The translations under genes and the position numbers were made by a program. Shown here in pieces: positions 15,035-23,077 of a DNA stretch of 39,353 bases (within the stretch, counting starts at the first letter, position 1; each line of letters starts with the position of its first letter). The DNA comes from an uncultured Clostridia bacterium. GTDB lineage: Bacteria; Bacillota; Clostridia; Oscillospirales; Ruminococcaceae. Below the pieces are notes generated by a model. The model was not told the DNA's origin. It worked only from the letters and a program-made list of their open reading frames with translations, and did not search any database. The stretch covers positions 1 through 39,353 of the forward strand of contig CANQPB010000021.1 of the NCBI GenBank assembly GCA_947625615.1, given 5' to 3'.

Positions 15035-16180
15035 TTACCTCCCCGCCTGCGAAGGCTTTCTTCGCGGGCCGTTTTTGTAGTCAATATATTTAAGATACTG
15101 CGCGTAGGCCATTATAAAGGCGGCGGCGCCCTTGGGCTCGTTTTCCGCCCTCGGCTCGCTTAAGTAATATTCCGGGGTGCCGTCCCGCCGCCCGGGATCA
15201 GGCCCCAGACCCGCCACCGCGCAGGTGTCGGCGAGGATAAGTCTGCCCTCGCGGCGGACAAGCTTTAATTCGGAAAGAGATTCAAGGATTCTTTCGGCGA
15301 AGGGGATATACTTGTCCTCTAATACAAGGCGCAGGCGGCACGCCTTGAATATTGAGGCTGCAACCATCGCCGAGCCGGAGGTTTCAAGGTAGTTACCCAA
15401 AAGATCCGGCTTGTCCGCCACCTGCCAAAACAGCCCGGTGTCGGGATCGGCATAATTTAAAATTCCCTTTATCGCCTCTTTGTAGATGTCGCCCAAAGCC
15501 CGCCTGACCTCGTAGACGCTCGGGTCGGTCTCCTCGGCGGTGTCGGCAAGGGCCATGAGATACCACCCCATCGCCCTAAGCCAGAAGCTTTTGCTGAGGC
15601 CGGTGCCGGGGTCTGCCCAGAAGACGGAACGGGATTCGTCGAAGCCGTGATAATAAAGCCCGGTTTTCGGATCGTGCATATTTTCGCGCACCCTTTCAAA
15701 CTGCCCCAAAATGTCGAAATAGCTGTCCTTTTTGCCGAAGCGGGTGTCGCAGGCCATTCTGAACGGCTGAGCCATGTAAAGGCCGTCCAGCCAGACCTGA
15801 TTCGGGTAGATTTTTTTGTGCCACATGCTGCCCGAGGCGGTGCGCGGGTGATTCTCAAGCTCCTTTAAAAGCGTGAACGCGGCCTTTTTATAGCGCTCGT
15901 CCGAGGTCTCGGAATAGGCGAATATCAACGCGCGGCCGGGCAGAATGTCGTCAAGCTTCTGCTCGTCGGGGCGGTAGGTTTTTATGCTGCCGTCGGGGTA
16001 TGTATAACTGTCGGCATAGGAGATTATGAGATCCTTTAATCGGCCGTCGCCGGTGGCGGAGTAAAGCTCCTCCGCCGCGCGCATCACCGCGCCGTCCTCG
16101 TAGCGCCACTTGTCGGCGGAAAAGCTGTAGACGCTCCCGAAAAATTCCTCGACATATTCTTTTATTTTTTTAGTATCCAT
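15035..16180 (-). CDS. Unsaturated rhamnogalacturonyl hydrolase, GH88/GH105 family
   Basis: This 381-residue alpha6/alpha6-barrel hydrolase has no signal peptide, so it acts in the cytoplasm. Family segments are NQVWLDGLYMAQPF (with the catalytic Asp in WLDGL), DPGTGLSKSFWLRAMGWYLMAL, and GTSGSAM-like ETSGSAMVAAS. GH105 enzymes remove the 4,5-unsaturated galacturonyl residue from the non-reducing end of lyase-generated oligosaccharides. The gene lies 2 bp after GH28 and 5 bp before the SDR. The product needs an isomerase and a reductase, both of which follow in the operon. Confidence 0.92.
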   Translation of the reverse strand: MDTKKIKEYVEEFFGSVYSFSADKWRYEDGAVMRAAEELYSATGDGRLKDLIISYADSYTYPDGSIKTYRPDEQKLDDILPGRALIFAYSETSDERYKKAAFTLLKELENHPRTASGSMWHKKIYPNQVWLDGLYMAQPFRMACDTRFGKKDSYFDILGQFERVRENMHDPKTGLYYHGFDESRSVFWADPGTGLSKSFWLRAMGWYLMALADTAEETDPSVYEVRRALGDIYKEAIKGILNYADPDTGLFWQVADKPDLLGNYLETSGSAMVAASIFKACRLRLVLEDKYIPFAERILESLSELKLVRREGRLILADTCAVAGLGPDPGRRDGTPEYYLSEPRAENEPKGAAAFIMAYAQYLKYIDYKNGPRRKPSQAGR

Positions 16181-16182
16181 AT

Positions 16183-17742
16183 TTATACCTGCCTGAAAGA
16201 ATCGACGCCGTCTACGTCGGCCGGCTCGCCCGAAAAGCCGGTTATCGCGACATTTTTGAAAAGAACCTCCCGAGCGTTTCGTATGAACACTCCCAGCCGA
16301 CAGATTGCCTTGCAGCCCCGCATCATCGCGGGGACGGCGGGGCGGGCGTCGTCGGAGAAGGAGATTTTTACGTTTTCAAGCTCTACACGCTCTATCGGCA
16401 TTTCGGGGAGGCCGTAGAAATATACCCCCGCGGCGTGGCATCCGGTGCATACGCAGTTGCGAACGGATATCCCGCCGACGCGCGGCGTGCGGCTGTCTAT
16501 GGGCAGCGGCTCTTTTGAAGCGACGTAGTCCGATTTGCCGTCGGAGCCGCAGTAGTAAAACGAATTTATGACGAACGGGGTGAGAACGTCCTGCATTACG
16601 ACGTTTTCAAAGACGATCCCCCGAATGTAGGAATCCTCTCCCCTGCCGCGGCGGGTCTTTACGCGAAGGCCGCGGTCGGTGCCGACAAAGCGGCAGTTTT
16701 TCACGGTTACGCCGTCGGCGCCGGCGGCTATCTCGCTGCCTACGGTCACGCCGCCGTGGCCGTGATACATCAGGCAGTTGTGAATGTGTATGTCCCGCGA
16801 GGGGGTTTTATATGTGCGGCCCATGTAGAGCTTACCCGATTTTATCGCTATGCAGTCGTCGCCGACCGAAAAGCGCACCCCGGCAATCTCCACCCCGGTG
16901 CAGGACTGGGGATTTATGCCGTCGGTGTTGTGAGAATTCGCGGGGGATTCTATCTTCAGATCGTAAAATCCGAGATTTTCGCAGAAAAACGGGTGGATAT
17001 TCCAGGACGGCGAATTTTTAAGGGTGATACCCGTGACGGTTATTCCGAAGCAGCGGTTGAGGTAGATAAGATGCGGCCTGCCGGGATCGCCGATGCGGTT
17101 TTCCGCGTTCCACCAGTTTGAAAAATCTGCCGAGCCGTCGATAACGCCCTCGCCGCAGACGACGGTGTTTTTAATGTCTACGCCGGTGATGACGCTTGCA
17201 AAGCAGTTGAGTGGGTTGCCCTCCCAGCTGCCGTAGAGGTATTCCGAGCTTTCGTCGCCGCCCTCTATCCTGCCGGGGAGAACGGGCAGGCGATCCTTTT
17301 GGGGAATGGCCTTCAAAACGCCGCCCGAGGCTATCTCGAAGGTGATGCCGCTCTTTAAAAACAGGCAGGTCACGTTGAATGTCCCCTCCGGCAAAAGCAC
17401 CCTGCCGCCCGGCGGGCAGCAGTATATTGCCGCCTGAACGGCGGGGGTGTCGTCGTGGGCGCCGTCGCCCCAGGCGCCGAAATCGCGGACGTTTAGGGTG
17501 ACCGGCTCGTGCGGGGTGTCGAATTCAAGGGCGGGGCCGATATCGTCGCCCCGCGAGGCGAAGACGCTGTAATGTCTGCCCGCCCCGAGCCCGTAAAGGG
17601 TGACGACCGCCCTCTCCTCCTCGGTTTTTCTGCCGTTGACGGTTAAGACGTATTTTTCGGCGGAGTAGTCCGCCGAGGGATCGCAAAGACAGACGACTGC
17701 GGATCTTGACCCTATATGAAGCGCTTTAAGTTCAAGCGGCAT
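16183..17742 (-). CDS. GH28 polygalacturonase-type glycosidase
   Basis: This protein of about 519 residues begins with a small beta-sandwich region (residues 1-85) and continues as a GH28 right-handed beta-helix. The catalytic motifs are all present: NTDG (about 272-275), DD (295-296), GHGG (328-331) and R-x-K as RVK (360-362). It hydrolyses alpha-1,4-galacturonosyl linkages. No signal peptide or dockerin is present, so it probably processes imported oligogalacturonides. I chose ATG 17742, with AAAGGGG 8 nt upstream, rather than the GTG at 17751 that abuts the Shine-Dalgarno sequence. First gene of the operon. Confidence 0.95.
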   Translation of the reverse strand: MPLELKALHIGSRSAVVCLCDPSADYSAEKYVLTVNGRKTEEERAVVTLYGLGAGRHYSVFASRGDDIGPALEFDTPHEPVTLNVRDFGAWGDGAHDDTPAVQAAIYCCPPGGRVLLPEGTFNVTCLFLKSGITFEIASGGVLKAIPQKDRLPVLPGRIEGGDESSEYLYGSWEGNPLNCFASVITGVDIKNTVVCGEGVIDGSADFSNWWNAENRIGDPGRPHLIYLNRCFGITVTGITLKNSPSWNIHPFFCENLGFYDLKIESPANSHNTDGINPQSCTGVEIAGVRFSVGDDCIAIKSGKLYMGRTYKTPSRDIHIHNCLMYHGHGGVTVGSEIAAGADGVTVKNCRFVGTDRGLRVKTRRGRGEDSYIRGIVFENVVMQDVLTPFVINSFYYCGSDGKSDYVASKEPLPIDSRTPRVGGISVRNCVCTGCHAAGVYFYGLPEMPIERVELENVKISFSDDARPAVPAMMRGCKAICRLGVFIRNAREVLFKNVAITGFSGEPADVDGVDSFRQV

Positions 17743-17772
17743 ATTTATCACCCCTTTATATATCTGAGATAA

Positions 17773-17801
17773 ATTTTATCACATTTACGCCCGAATTGCA
17801 A
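17773..17801 (-). promoter_or_regulatory. Promoter of the GH28 operon
   Basis: On the minus strand TTGCAA (17796-17801) and TAAAAT (17773-17778) are 17 bp apart. The start near 17766 leaves a short leader of about 24 nt. Its -35 region begins only 17 bp from repeat copy B. Confidence 0.75.
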
Positions 17802-17818
17802 TAGCGAATGGCCGAATT

Positions 17819-17940
17819 GATGTGGCCTGACGGCCACATCAAGAAGATAGAAGTTAGAAATTAGAAGTTAGAATTTCAAGGTGTCGCCTGCGGCGACATA
17901 TCTAAATATTACAAATAATGCGTGCGGAATGGACACTTCC
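17819..17940 (+). repeat. Dispersed hairpin-heptamer element, copy B
   Basis: Hairpin 1 is GATGTGGCC/GGCCACATC (17819-17827, 17832-17840) with a TGAC loop. Four AGA heptamers lie at 17842-17869, and AGAATTTCAAGG at 17870-17881. Hairpin 2 is TGTCGCC/GGCGACA (17882-17898). The tail contains ATGCGTGCGGAATGGACAC. It lies between the asnB stop codon and the GH28 promoter. Confidence 0.88.
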
Positions 17941-17949
17941 TGGCCGGAT

Positions 17950-17976
17950 ACGCAGATTTTTCTGCGTTTTTATACG
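17950..17976 (+). terminator. Small hairpin with + strand T-run at the asnB 3' end
   Basis: ACGCAGA (17950-17956), TTTT loop and TCTGCGT (17961-17967), then TTTTTATACG, form a terminator in the + direction. No rightward gene precedes it, so its purpose is unclear; it may stop antisense transcription into asnB. Confidence 0.45.
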
Positions 17977-19805
17977 ATTTTTACGTTATACTTTTTGAGC
18001 CAGTAGTTGAGCTGCAAAAAGTAAGCTATCGTCTGCGGGGCGGTCATCAGCTGGCCGTACCAGGGCGATTTCGGCTCGGCGGACAAAAGCCCGGCCAAAG
18101 CCTCGGGTTTTGCGATCTCGAACACCGGCGAGGAGCTGTCCGAAAGAATGTCTTTAAGCTCGGCGGAGACGGCAGCCATATAGCTCGGGTTGTGGGTCTT
18201 CGGGTAGGGGCTCTTTTTGCGCCAGAGGACTTCTTCGGGCAGAAGGCCCCGCATGGCCTCTCTTAAAAGACCCTTTTCGTAACCGTTATGGTCTTTATAC
18301 TCCCAAGGCAGGGTGTAGAGATATTCCGCGATGCGGTGGTCGCAAAACGGCACCCTCACCTCGAGGCTCCAATACATGCTCATTCTGTCCTTGCGGTCTA
18401 AAAGGGTCTGCATGAACCAGTCGACGTTTAAATTCATCATCTGCTTCATTCGCCTTTCAAGCTTTGAAGTGCCGGGCAGCACCGAGCTCTCCGAAAGGGT
18501 CTTTCGGTAATAGCCGTCGACGTATTCCGCGGGGTCTATACCCTTTAAAATCTCGGGGCGGACAAAGCCTTGCCGCCATAAGGTCGACTGCGCCCACGGG
18601 AAGCCCTCCCGCTCGCGGATCTCGGGATCGCGGTACCAGGGGTAGCCGCCGAAGATCTCGTCGGCGCATTCGCCAGAAAGCGCCACGGTGGCGACGTTCT
18701 TTATCTTTTCGCAGAAAAGAAGCAGCGAGGAATCGACGTCGGCCATGCCGGGAAGGTCGCGCGCGTCGACGGCGGAATAAAGCGCCCTGACGAGCTCGGG
18801 AGTGTCGAGGATAACAAGGTGGTTTTCGGCGTTTAAGCTTCGGCACATGATATTTATATATTCGGGGTCGCTCGTAGGCTGAAATTTTCCTGCGCGGAAG
18901 TATTTTTCGTTGTCGCGGTAGCCGACCGAGACCGTGTGAAGCCGCTCTCCCCGCTCGGTGAAATATCTGTCGGCGACGGCGGAGATTATGCTTGAATCGA
19001 GCCCGCCGGACAAAAATGTGCACACCGGAACGTCGGCCGAAAGCTGGCGCGTTATCGCGTCGATGACGAGATATCTCACCTTTTCCGCGGCCTCCTCAAA
19101 GCTGTCGCGGCATTCGGCGTCGCTTAAGCGCCAATAGCGCCGAAGCGCAAGCTTTCCGCCGTCAAAATATCCGCACTGCCCCGGAAGCAGCTCGCAGACG
19201 TCTTTGAAAACTCCGCTGCCCGGCACCCTGCCCGGGCCCAAAAGCATGAGCTGGGCTACGCCCTCGGAATCAATCTCGGGGCGGACAAGGGGGTGTCTTA
19301 ACAGCGCCTTTATCTCTGAGGCGAAGATTATGCTTTCGCCGCGAAGCGCGTAAAACAGCGGCTTTACGCCCATGCGGTCGCGGGCCAAAAACAGCCGCCT
19401 TCGGTTCTTTTCCCAGATCGCGAACGCGTAGATTCCGTTGAAGCGCTCCAAGGCCTCCTCGCCCCACTCGGCATAAGAATGCAAAAGCACCTCGGTGTCG
19501 CAGCGGGTGGCGAAGCTGTGGCCGAGGGCCGTAAGCTCACGGCGAAGCTCGTCAGTGTTATAAAGCTCGCCGTTGTAGACGACGGTGTATTCCTCGCCGC
19601 CCTGAAAAAGCGTCATCGGCTGGCGGCCGTTTTCGGGATCCATCACCGAAAGCCTTGCGTGAAAAAGCGCGGCGTTATGATCTGTATACATTCCTTTTTG
19701 GTCTGGGCCACGGCGGGAAAGCTGAGCCTGCATGTCGCGGTATACCGCCAGAAATTTTCCGGCGTCCTCGCCCTGTCTGCATATCTGTCCTAAAATTCCG
19801 CACAT
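17970..19805 (-). CDS. asnB: Asparagine synthetase, glutamine-hydrolysing
   Basis: This 611-residue cytoplasmic enzyme makes asparagine from aspartate, ATP and glutamine. The N-terminal glutaminase starts with the nucleophile Cys2 (MCGILG), so no leader peptide is possible and the start is certain; GAGGAGG precedes it. The conserved RLSVMD, YNGELYN and ATP-pyrophosphatase loop FLSGGLDSS are present, followed by the SGECADEIFGGYPWY motif. The length is normal for the AsnB type of Firmicutes. It stands alone; its 3' end is next to repeat copy B, and no T-box is visible upstream. Confidence 0.96.
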   Translation of the reverse strand: MCGILGQICRQGEDAGKFLAVYRDMQAQLSRRGPDQKGMYTDHNAALFHARLSVMDPENGRQPMTLFQGGEEYTVVYNGELYNTDELRRELTALGHSFATRCDTEVLLHSYAEWGEEALERFNGIYAFAIWEKNRRRLFLARDRMGVKPLFYALRGESIIFASEIKALLRHPLVRPEIDSEGVAQLMLLGPGRVPGSGVFKDVCELLPGQCGYFDGGKLALRRYWRLSDAECRDSFEEAAEKVRYLVIDAITRQLSADVPVCTFLSGGLDSSIISAVADRYFTERGERLHTVSVGYRDNEKYFRAGKFQPTSDPEYINIMCRSLNAENHLVILDTPELVRALYSAVDARDLPGMADVDSSLLLFCEKIKNVATVALSGECADEIFGGYPWYRDPEIREREGFPWAQSTLWRQGFVRPEILKGIDPAEYVDGYYRKTLSESSVLPGTSKLERRMKQMMNLNVDWFMQTLLDRKDRMSMYWSLEVRVPFCDHRIAEYLYTLPWEYKDHNGYEKGLLREAMRGLLPEEVLWRKKSPYPKTHNPSYMAAVSAELKDILSDSSSPVFEIAKPEALAGLLSAEPKSPWYGQLMTAPQTIAYFLQLNYWLKKYNVKIV

Positions 19806-19907
19806 ATATAAAGTACCTCCTCAAAAATGCCGCCCGCCTAAAAACGCGGCGAGCGCCTTTGCTCGGTTTATTATATGCGCCTGCACGGCGGAGCGCCCGC
19901 GCTCATT

Positions 19908-19935
19908 TTGAGGAAATAAGGAGCACAGATATAAT
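19908..19935 (+). promoter_or_regulatory. Candidate htrA promoter
   Basis: TTGAGG (19908-19913) and TATAAT (19930-19935) are separated by 16 bp on the + strand. This would give a leader of about 156 nt. A nearer candidate TATACT before the gene has no good -35 box. Confidence 0.4.
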
Positions 19936-20097
19936 CGCGAATGTGAAAACCGCGTGAAATTATTTAACAGAATGATGTAAGCAATTTGAAGATGCCCGCC
20001 CGCAGTTTTTACAACGGTTTCTCAAACGCTTCAATTTACTGTCAAATTGGCGGGTTATACTTAAGGCACAGTAAAAAACCGAAAGGAGTTTTTAATA

Positions 20098-21573
20098 ATG
20101 GTTTCCGATTATGAAAATGAAAGCTATCAGCAGGATATATATTCCTCGCAGAACACGCAGCCCGAGGCAGCCGAAAACACGGCTCAAGCCTCGCAGATCC
20201 CCCCTACCGCGCAGATTTCTTCTCCCGAGCAGCCGGTTCCCTCTCAAGCGGCGCCGCAGTATAACCCCTACATGGGCTACAGCGCCATGCCCGTGAACCC
20301 GGCTCCGCAGCCCAAGGAGAAAAAGAAAAAGAGCGGCATAGGAAAGATAGTAGCGGTGGCAATATGCTGCTCGCTGCTCGGCGGAATAGTCGGCGCGGGC
20401 GGAGCGCTCTTCGGGGCGTCGCTCATCAAGGAGGACGATGGCGAGATCCTCCCGCCGGTGGAATCCTCCGAGATGTTTGAATCGACAAGAAAGCACACCG
20501 CGCTGAACGTCTCGAGCGTAGAGCCCGGCGAGGCCATGTCCGCCGCCGAGGTATACGCGCAGAACGTAAACTCTACCGTCGGCATTACCACGCAGGTGAC
20601 GACCAATTACTTCGGCTATCAGACGACCTCCCCCGCCTCCGGCTCGGGCTTCATTCTCACCGAGGACGGATATATCGTCACGAACCACCACGTCATAGAC
20701 GACGCGCAGTCTGTAAAGGTGACAACCTATGACGGCACCGAATACGACGCCGTTATCGTAGGAAGCGACGAATCGAACGACATAGCGGTTCTTAAGATAG
20801 ACGCCAAAGATCTCAGCCCCGTTGTTTTGGGAAATTCCGATTCGCTCAACGTCGGCGACGAGGTAATCGCGATAGGCAATCCGCTCGGCGAGCTCACATT
20901 CTCGCTGACAAAGGGCTGGGTGAGCGCTCTTGACCGCGAGATCACCCTTTCGGGCGGCGTGACGATGAACCTTATCCAGACCGACTGCGCCATTAACGCC
21001 GGCAACTCGGGCGGCCCGCTCTTTAACATCTACGGCGAGGTGATAGGCGTTACCAACGCGAAATATTCGAGCAACAGCCTCACCGAGGCCTCGATAGACA
21101 ACATAGGCTTCGCAATACCCATTGACAGCGTAAAGAGGATAATCAACGAAATAGTCGAAAAGGGATATGTCTCAAAGCCTTACATCGGCGTTACCATTGA
21201 AACGGTAAGCGAAGACATGGTAAACCTCGGAATACCCGCGGGCGCGATTATACGCTCGGTGACAGAGGGCTCCCCCGCCGACACAGCCGGCCTTAAGGAA
21301 AACGACATCGTAGTCTCGGTAAACGGAAACGACATAAGCTCGAGCGACGAGCTTAAGGACGCTGTCTCGGCCTCGTCTTCGGGAGACGTTCTGAAAACTA
21401 AGGTCTACCGCAGAGGCGAAACAATTGAGATAGACATAACCGTCGGCGAGCAGGAGACGAACGATTCCGCACCGCAGCCCGAAACTCCGCAGCAAAGCGG
21501 AGGCGATGACAGCCGCGGCGGCTGGGACTGGGATTTTGACTTCGGAGATCTGCCCTTCGGAAACTGGTTCTAA
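20098..21573 (+). CDS. Membrane-anchored HtrA/DegP-type serine protease
   Basis: This 491-residue protein starts with a proline- and glutamine-rich cytoplasmic region (1-75) and one transmembrane helix (about 82-110). The trypsin-like domain has the triad His198 (TNHHVID), Asp228 (SNDIAVLKID) and Ser304 (GNSGGPL). A PDZ domain follows at about 362-449 (YIGVTIE, GSPADTAGL). The tail is acidic and aromatic (WDWDFDFGDLPFGNWF). It degrades or refolds misfolded exported proteins outside the membrane. AAAGGAG precedes the ATG. It is monocistronic, ending at a strong hairpin. Confidence 0.95.
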   Translation: MVSDYENESYQQDIYSSQNTQPEAAENTAQASQIPPTAQISSPEQPVPSQAAPQYNPYMGYSAMPVNPAPQPKEKKKKSGIGKIVAVAICCSLLGGIVGAGGALFGASLIKEDDGEILPPVESSEMFESTRKHTALNVSSVEPGEAMSAAEVYAQNVNSTVGITTQVTTNYFGYQTTSPASGSGFILTEDGYIVTNHHVIDDAQSVKVTTYDGTEYDAVIVGSDESNDIAVLKIDAKDLSPVVLGNSDSLNVGDEVIAIGNPLGELTFSLTKGWVSALDREITLSGGVTMNLIQTDCAINAGNSGGPLFNIYGEVIGVTNAKYSSNSLTEASIDNIGFAIPIDSVKRIINEIVEKGYVSKPYIGVTIETVSEDMVNLGIPAGAIIRSVTEGSPADTAGLKENDIVVSVNGNDISSSDELKDAVSASSSGDVLKTKVYRRGETIEIDITVGEQETNDSAPQPETPQQSGGDDSRGGWDWDFDFGDLPFGNWF

Positions 21574-21582
21574 GCTGACATC

Positions 21583-21624
21583 AAACCGCCCCTTCCCGAA
21601 TACGGGAGGGGGCGGATTTTCGTT
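21583..21624 (+). terminator. htrA terminator
   Basis: CCGCCCC plus CCCG pair with CGGG plus GGGGCGG, and ATTTTCGTT follows. The stem lies directly beside hairpin 1 of repeat copy C. Confidence 0.8.
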
Positions 21625-21744
21625 GTGGCCTGACGGCCACATCAGAAAACAGAAATTAGATGTCAGAGGTCAGAATTTCGAGGCGTCGCCTTTCGGCGAC
21701 GTTTTTTAGCATAGGATAATGCGTGCGGAATGGACGCTCCCCGG
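21622..21744 (+). repeat. Dispersed hairpin-heptamer element, copy C
   Basis: Hairpin 1 is GTTGTGGCC/GGCCACATC (21622-21643). Four AGA heptamers lie at 21644-21671 (AGAAAAC, AGAAATT, AGATGTC, AGAGGTC), then AGAATTTCGAGG (21672-21683). Hairpin 2 is CGTCGCC/GGCGACG (21684-21701), followed by TTTTTT. The tail ATGCGTGCGGAATGGACGC begins at 21719. The element ends just before the fucU stop codon. Confidence 0.88.
21684..21707 (+). terminator. Second + strand terminator, formed by hairpin 2 of copy C
   Basis: CGTCGCC-TTTC-GGCGACG followed by TTTTTT is a classic rho-independent terminator. Other copies lack this T-run, so it arose in copy C only. It would back up the htrA terminator. Confidence 0.6.
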
Positions 21745-21749
21745 ATTTT

Positions 21750-22187
21750 TTAAATTATGCAGCCCTTGCGGAGTATGACGTTTGCATACTGGCTTTTTTC
21801 TGTGGTGGCTACGATGACGTAGGCCTTTTTGGCCTCCCCGTAAAATTCGAAGCGCTCCAAAAAGCCGACGGAGCTTTCATCTCTGGCTTCTGCTTTTTTT
21901 ATAAGGTCAAAATAGGTCTGCCAGATGGAGACGTCGGCGTTGTCGCCCTCGCACCTTTGCATCAGCATGACCGGCTGATCGACATACTGATCGAGCGGGA
22001 TAAGGCTTAAGATCGCCTCTAAAATTTCGGGGACGCCGTGGCCGTCGAGCCTTACCACCTCGGCGTTTTTGCCGACCGATTCCGCCGGGAAATTGCCGTC
22101 GCCTATGACTACGGTGTCGCCGTGACCCATTTCGTCCAAAAGCATGAGCAGCTTTGGGGTGATTATTTCGGGTATTCCTTTTAACAT
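21750..22187 (-). CDS. RbsD/FucU-type sugar mutarotase
   Basis: This protein of about 145 residues has the RbsD/FucU signature LLDEMGHGDTVVIGDGNFPAES near its N-terminus. The family interconverts alpha and beta sugar anomers. FucU-type members act on L-fucose and related sugars. L-galactose shares the L-fucose configuration at C1-C5. I chose ATG 22187 because AGGAGG lies 6-7 nt before it; the longer frame to 22379 overlaps the upstream gene. It is the last gene of the six-gene operon, just 11 bp after the lactonase. Confidence 0.88.
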   Translation of the reverse strand: MLKGIPEIITPKLLMLLDEMGHGDTVVIGDGNFPAESVGKNAEVVRLDGHGVPEILEAILSLIPLDQYVDQPVMLMQRCEGDNADVSIWQTYFDLIKKAEARDESSVGFLERFEFYGEAKKAYVIVATTEKSQYANVILRKGCII

Positions 22188-22198
22188 TTCGCTCCTCC

Positions 22199-23077
22199 TT
22201 AAAGCATATTCGGTATCTCGGGCAGCTCGGGAAGATCGCCGAAGCCGTAGAAGCTCTTCGCGTTTTCGCCGAGAAACGCCCTCTTTTCGCCGTCGCTGAG
22301 GCGTGAAGATTCCAAAATGAATCTCACCGACATCTTGTAGGTGATCTCCGTCATCGTGCGGGGGTAGTCGCTCCCCCACATCAGCTTTTCGATTCCGCAG
22401 ATATCCGCGGCCTCTTTTACGGCCTCTATCGCCGAGGGATAGGGATAGTATTCACGGTTGAAAAGCCAGGTGAGGCCGCCGCTCTCGACGCGCACGTTTT
22501 TGTTTTTTGCGAGCTTTATCTGCTCGAGCCAGCCGTCTGTGGTCACCATTCCGAAATGGCCTATGGCGATTCGAAGGTTTGGACAGCGGTCTATAAGATA
22601 CTGCATGTCGGCGGTCTGCTCGGCGCCGTCGGCGAGGTCTATGGAGATATACATATTTTTGCTCTCGGCGTCCTTAAAGACGGGAAGGAGCTTTTTTAAG
22701 TCCCTGTCCCTGAGCCTTGAGGCGCAGATCTTTATGCCGTCGAAGCCCTCGGTCAGGTAGCCGCCGCGCTCCTCATAAAGCGAGCAGACGCGGAACCTGT
22801 CGGGATATTTTTTTCTCACCCTTAAAAGGTATTCGTCCTGGTTGCCGTCCATATATTCCTGGGTGACGCAGCAGGCCGCCACGCGTGCGTAGTTCATGTT
22901 GCCGATAAGGCGCTCGGCGGTATTCTTGCCGTCGTCCATATAGGCGGGCATCATCTGGCGCTCCTCGCCCAAAAAGCTTGAAAGCCCGTTTCGGATATGT
23001 CTTACAGGCATGCCGTTTATCATTCCGTCCTGGCGCTCCCAAAGATGAAGATGGGCGTCGATAATTAAGGGATTCAC
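22199..23077 (-). CDS. Amidohydrolase-superfamily lactonase (cog3618 type)
   Basis: This 292-residue TIM-barrel metallohydrolase has the N-terminal DAHLHLW (Asp7-His9-His11), GHFGM near residue 175 and GSDYPRT near 240. These fit the amidohydrolase_2/cog3618 group, which contains L-fucono- and L-galactono-1,5-lactonases. The start is GTG, overlapping the UxaA stop (GTGA). In this operon it should open the aldono-lactone made by the sugar dehydrogenase. The exact sugar is inferred from the neighbours. Confidence 0.85.
   Translation of the reverse strand: MNPLIIDAHLHLWERQDGMINGMPVRHIRNGLSSFLGEERQMMPAYMDDGKNTAERLIGNMNYARVAACCVTQEYMDGNQDEYLLRVRKKYPDRFRVCSLYEERGGYLTEGFDGIKICASRLRDRDLKKLLPVFKDAESKNMYISIDLADGAEQTADMQYLIDRCPNLRIAIGHFGMVTTDGWLEQIKLAKNKNVRVESGGLTWLFNREYYPYPSAIEAVKEAADICGIEKLMWGSDYPRTMTEITYKMSVRFILESSRLSDGEKRAFLGENAKSFYGFGDLPELPEIPNML

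Noticed and set aside
19806-20097. T-box leader upstream of asnB
   Set aside because: No T-box bulge sequence (TGGNACC-like) or antiterminator is visible.
22188-22379. N-terminal extension of the mutarotase to 22379
   Set aside because: The extension overlaps the lactonase coding region, is of low-complexity charged sequence, and a good AGGAGG site marks the start at 22187.
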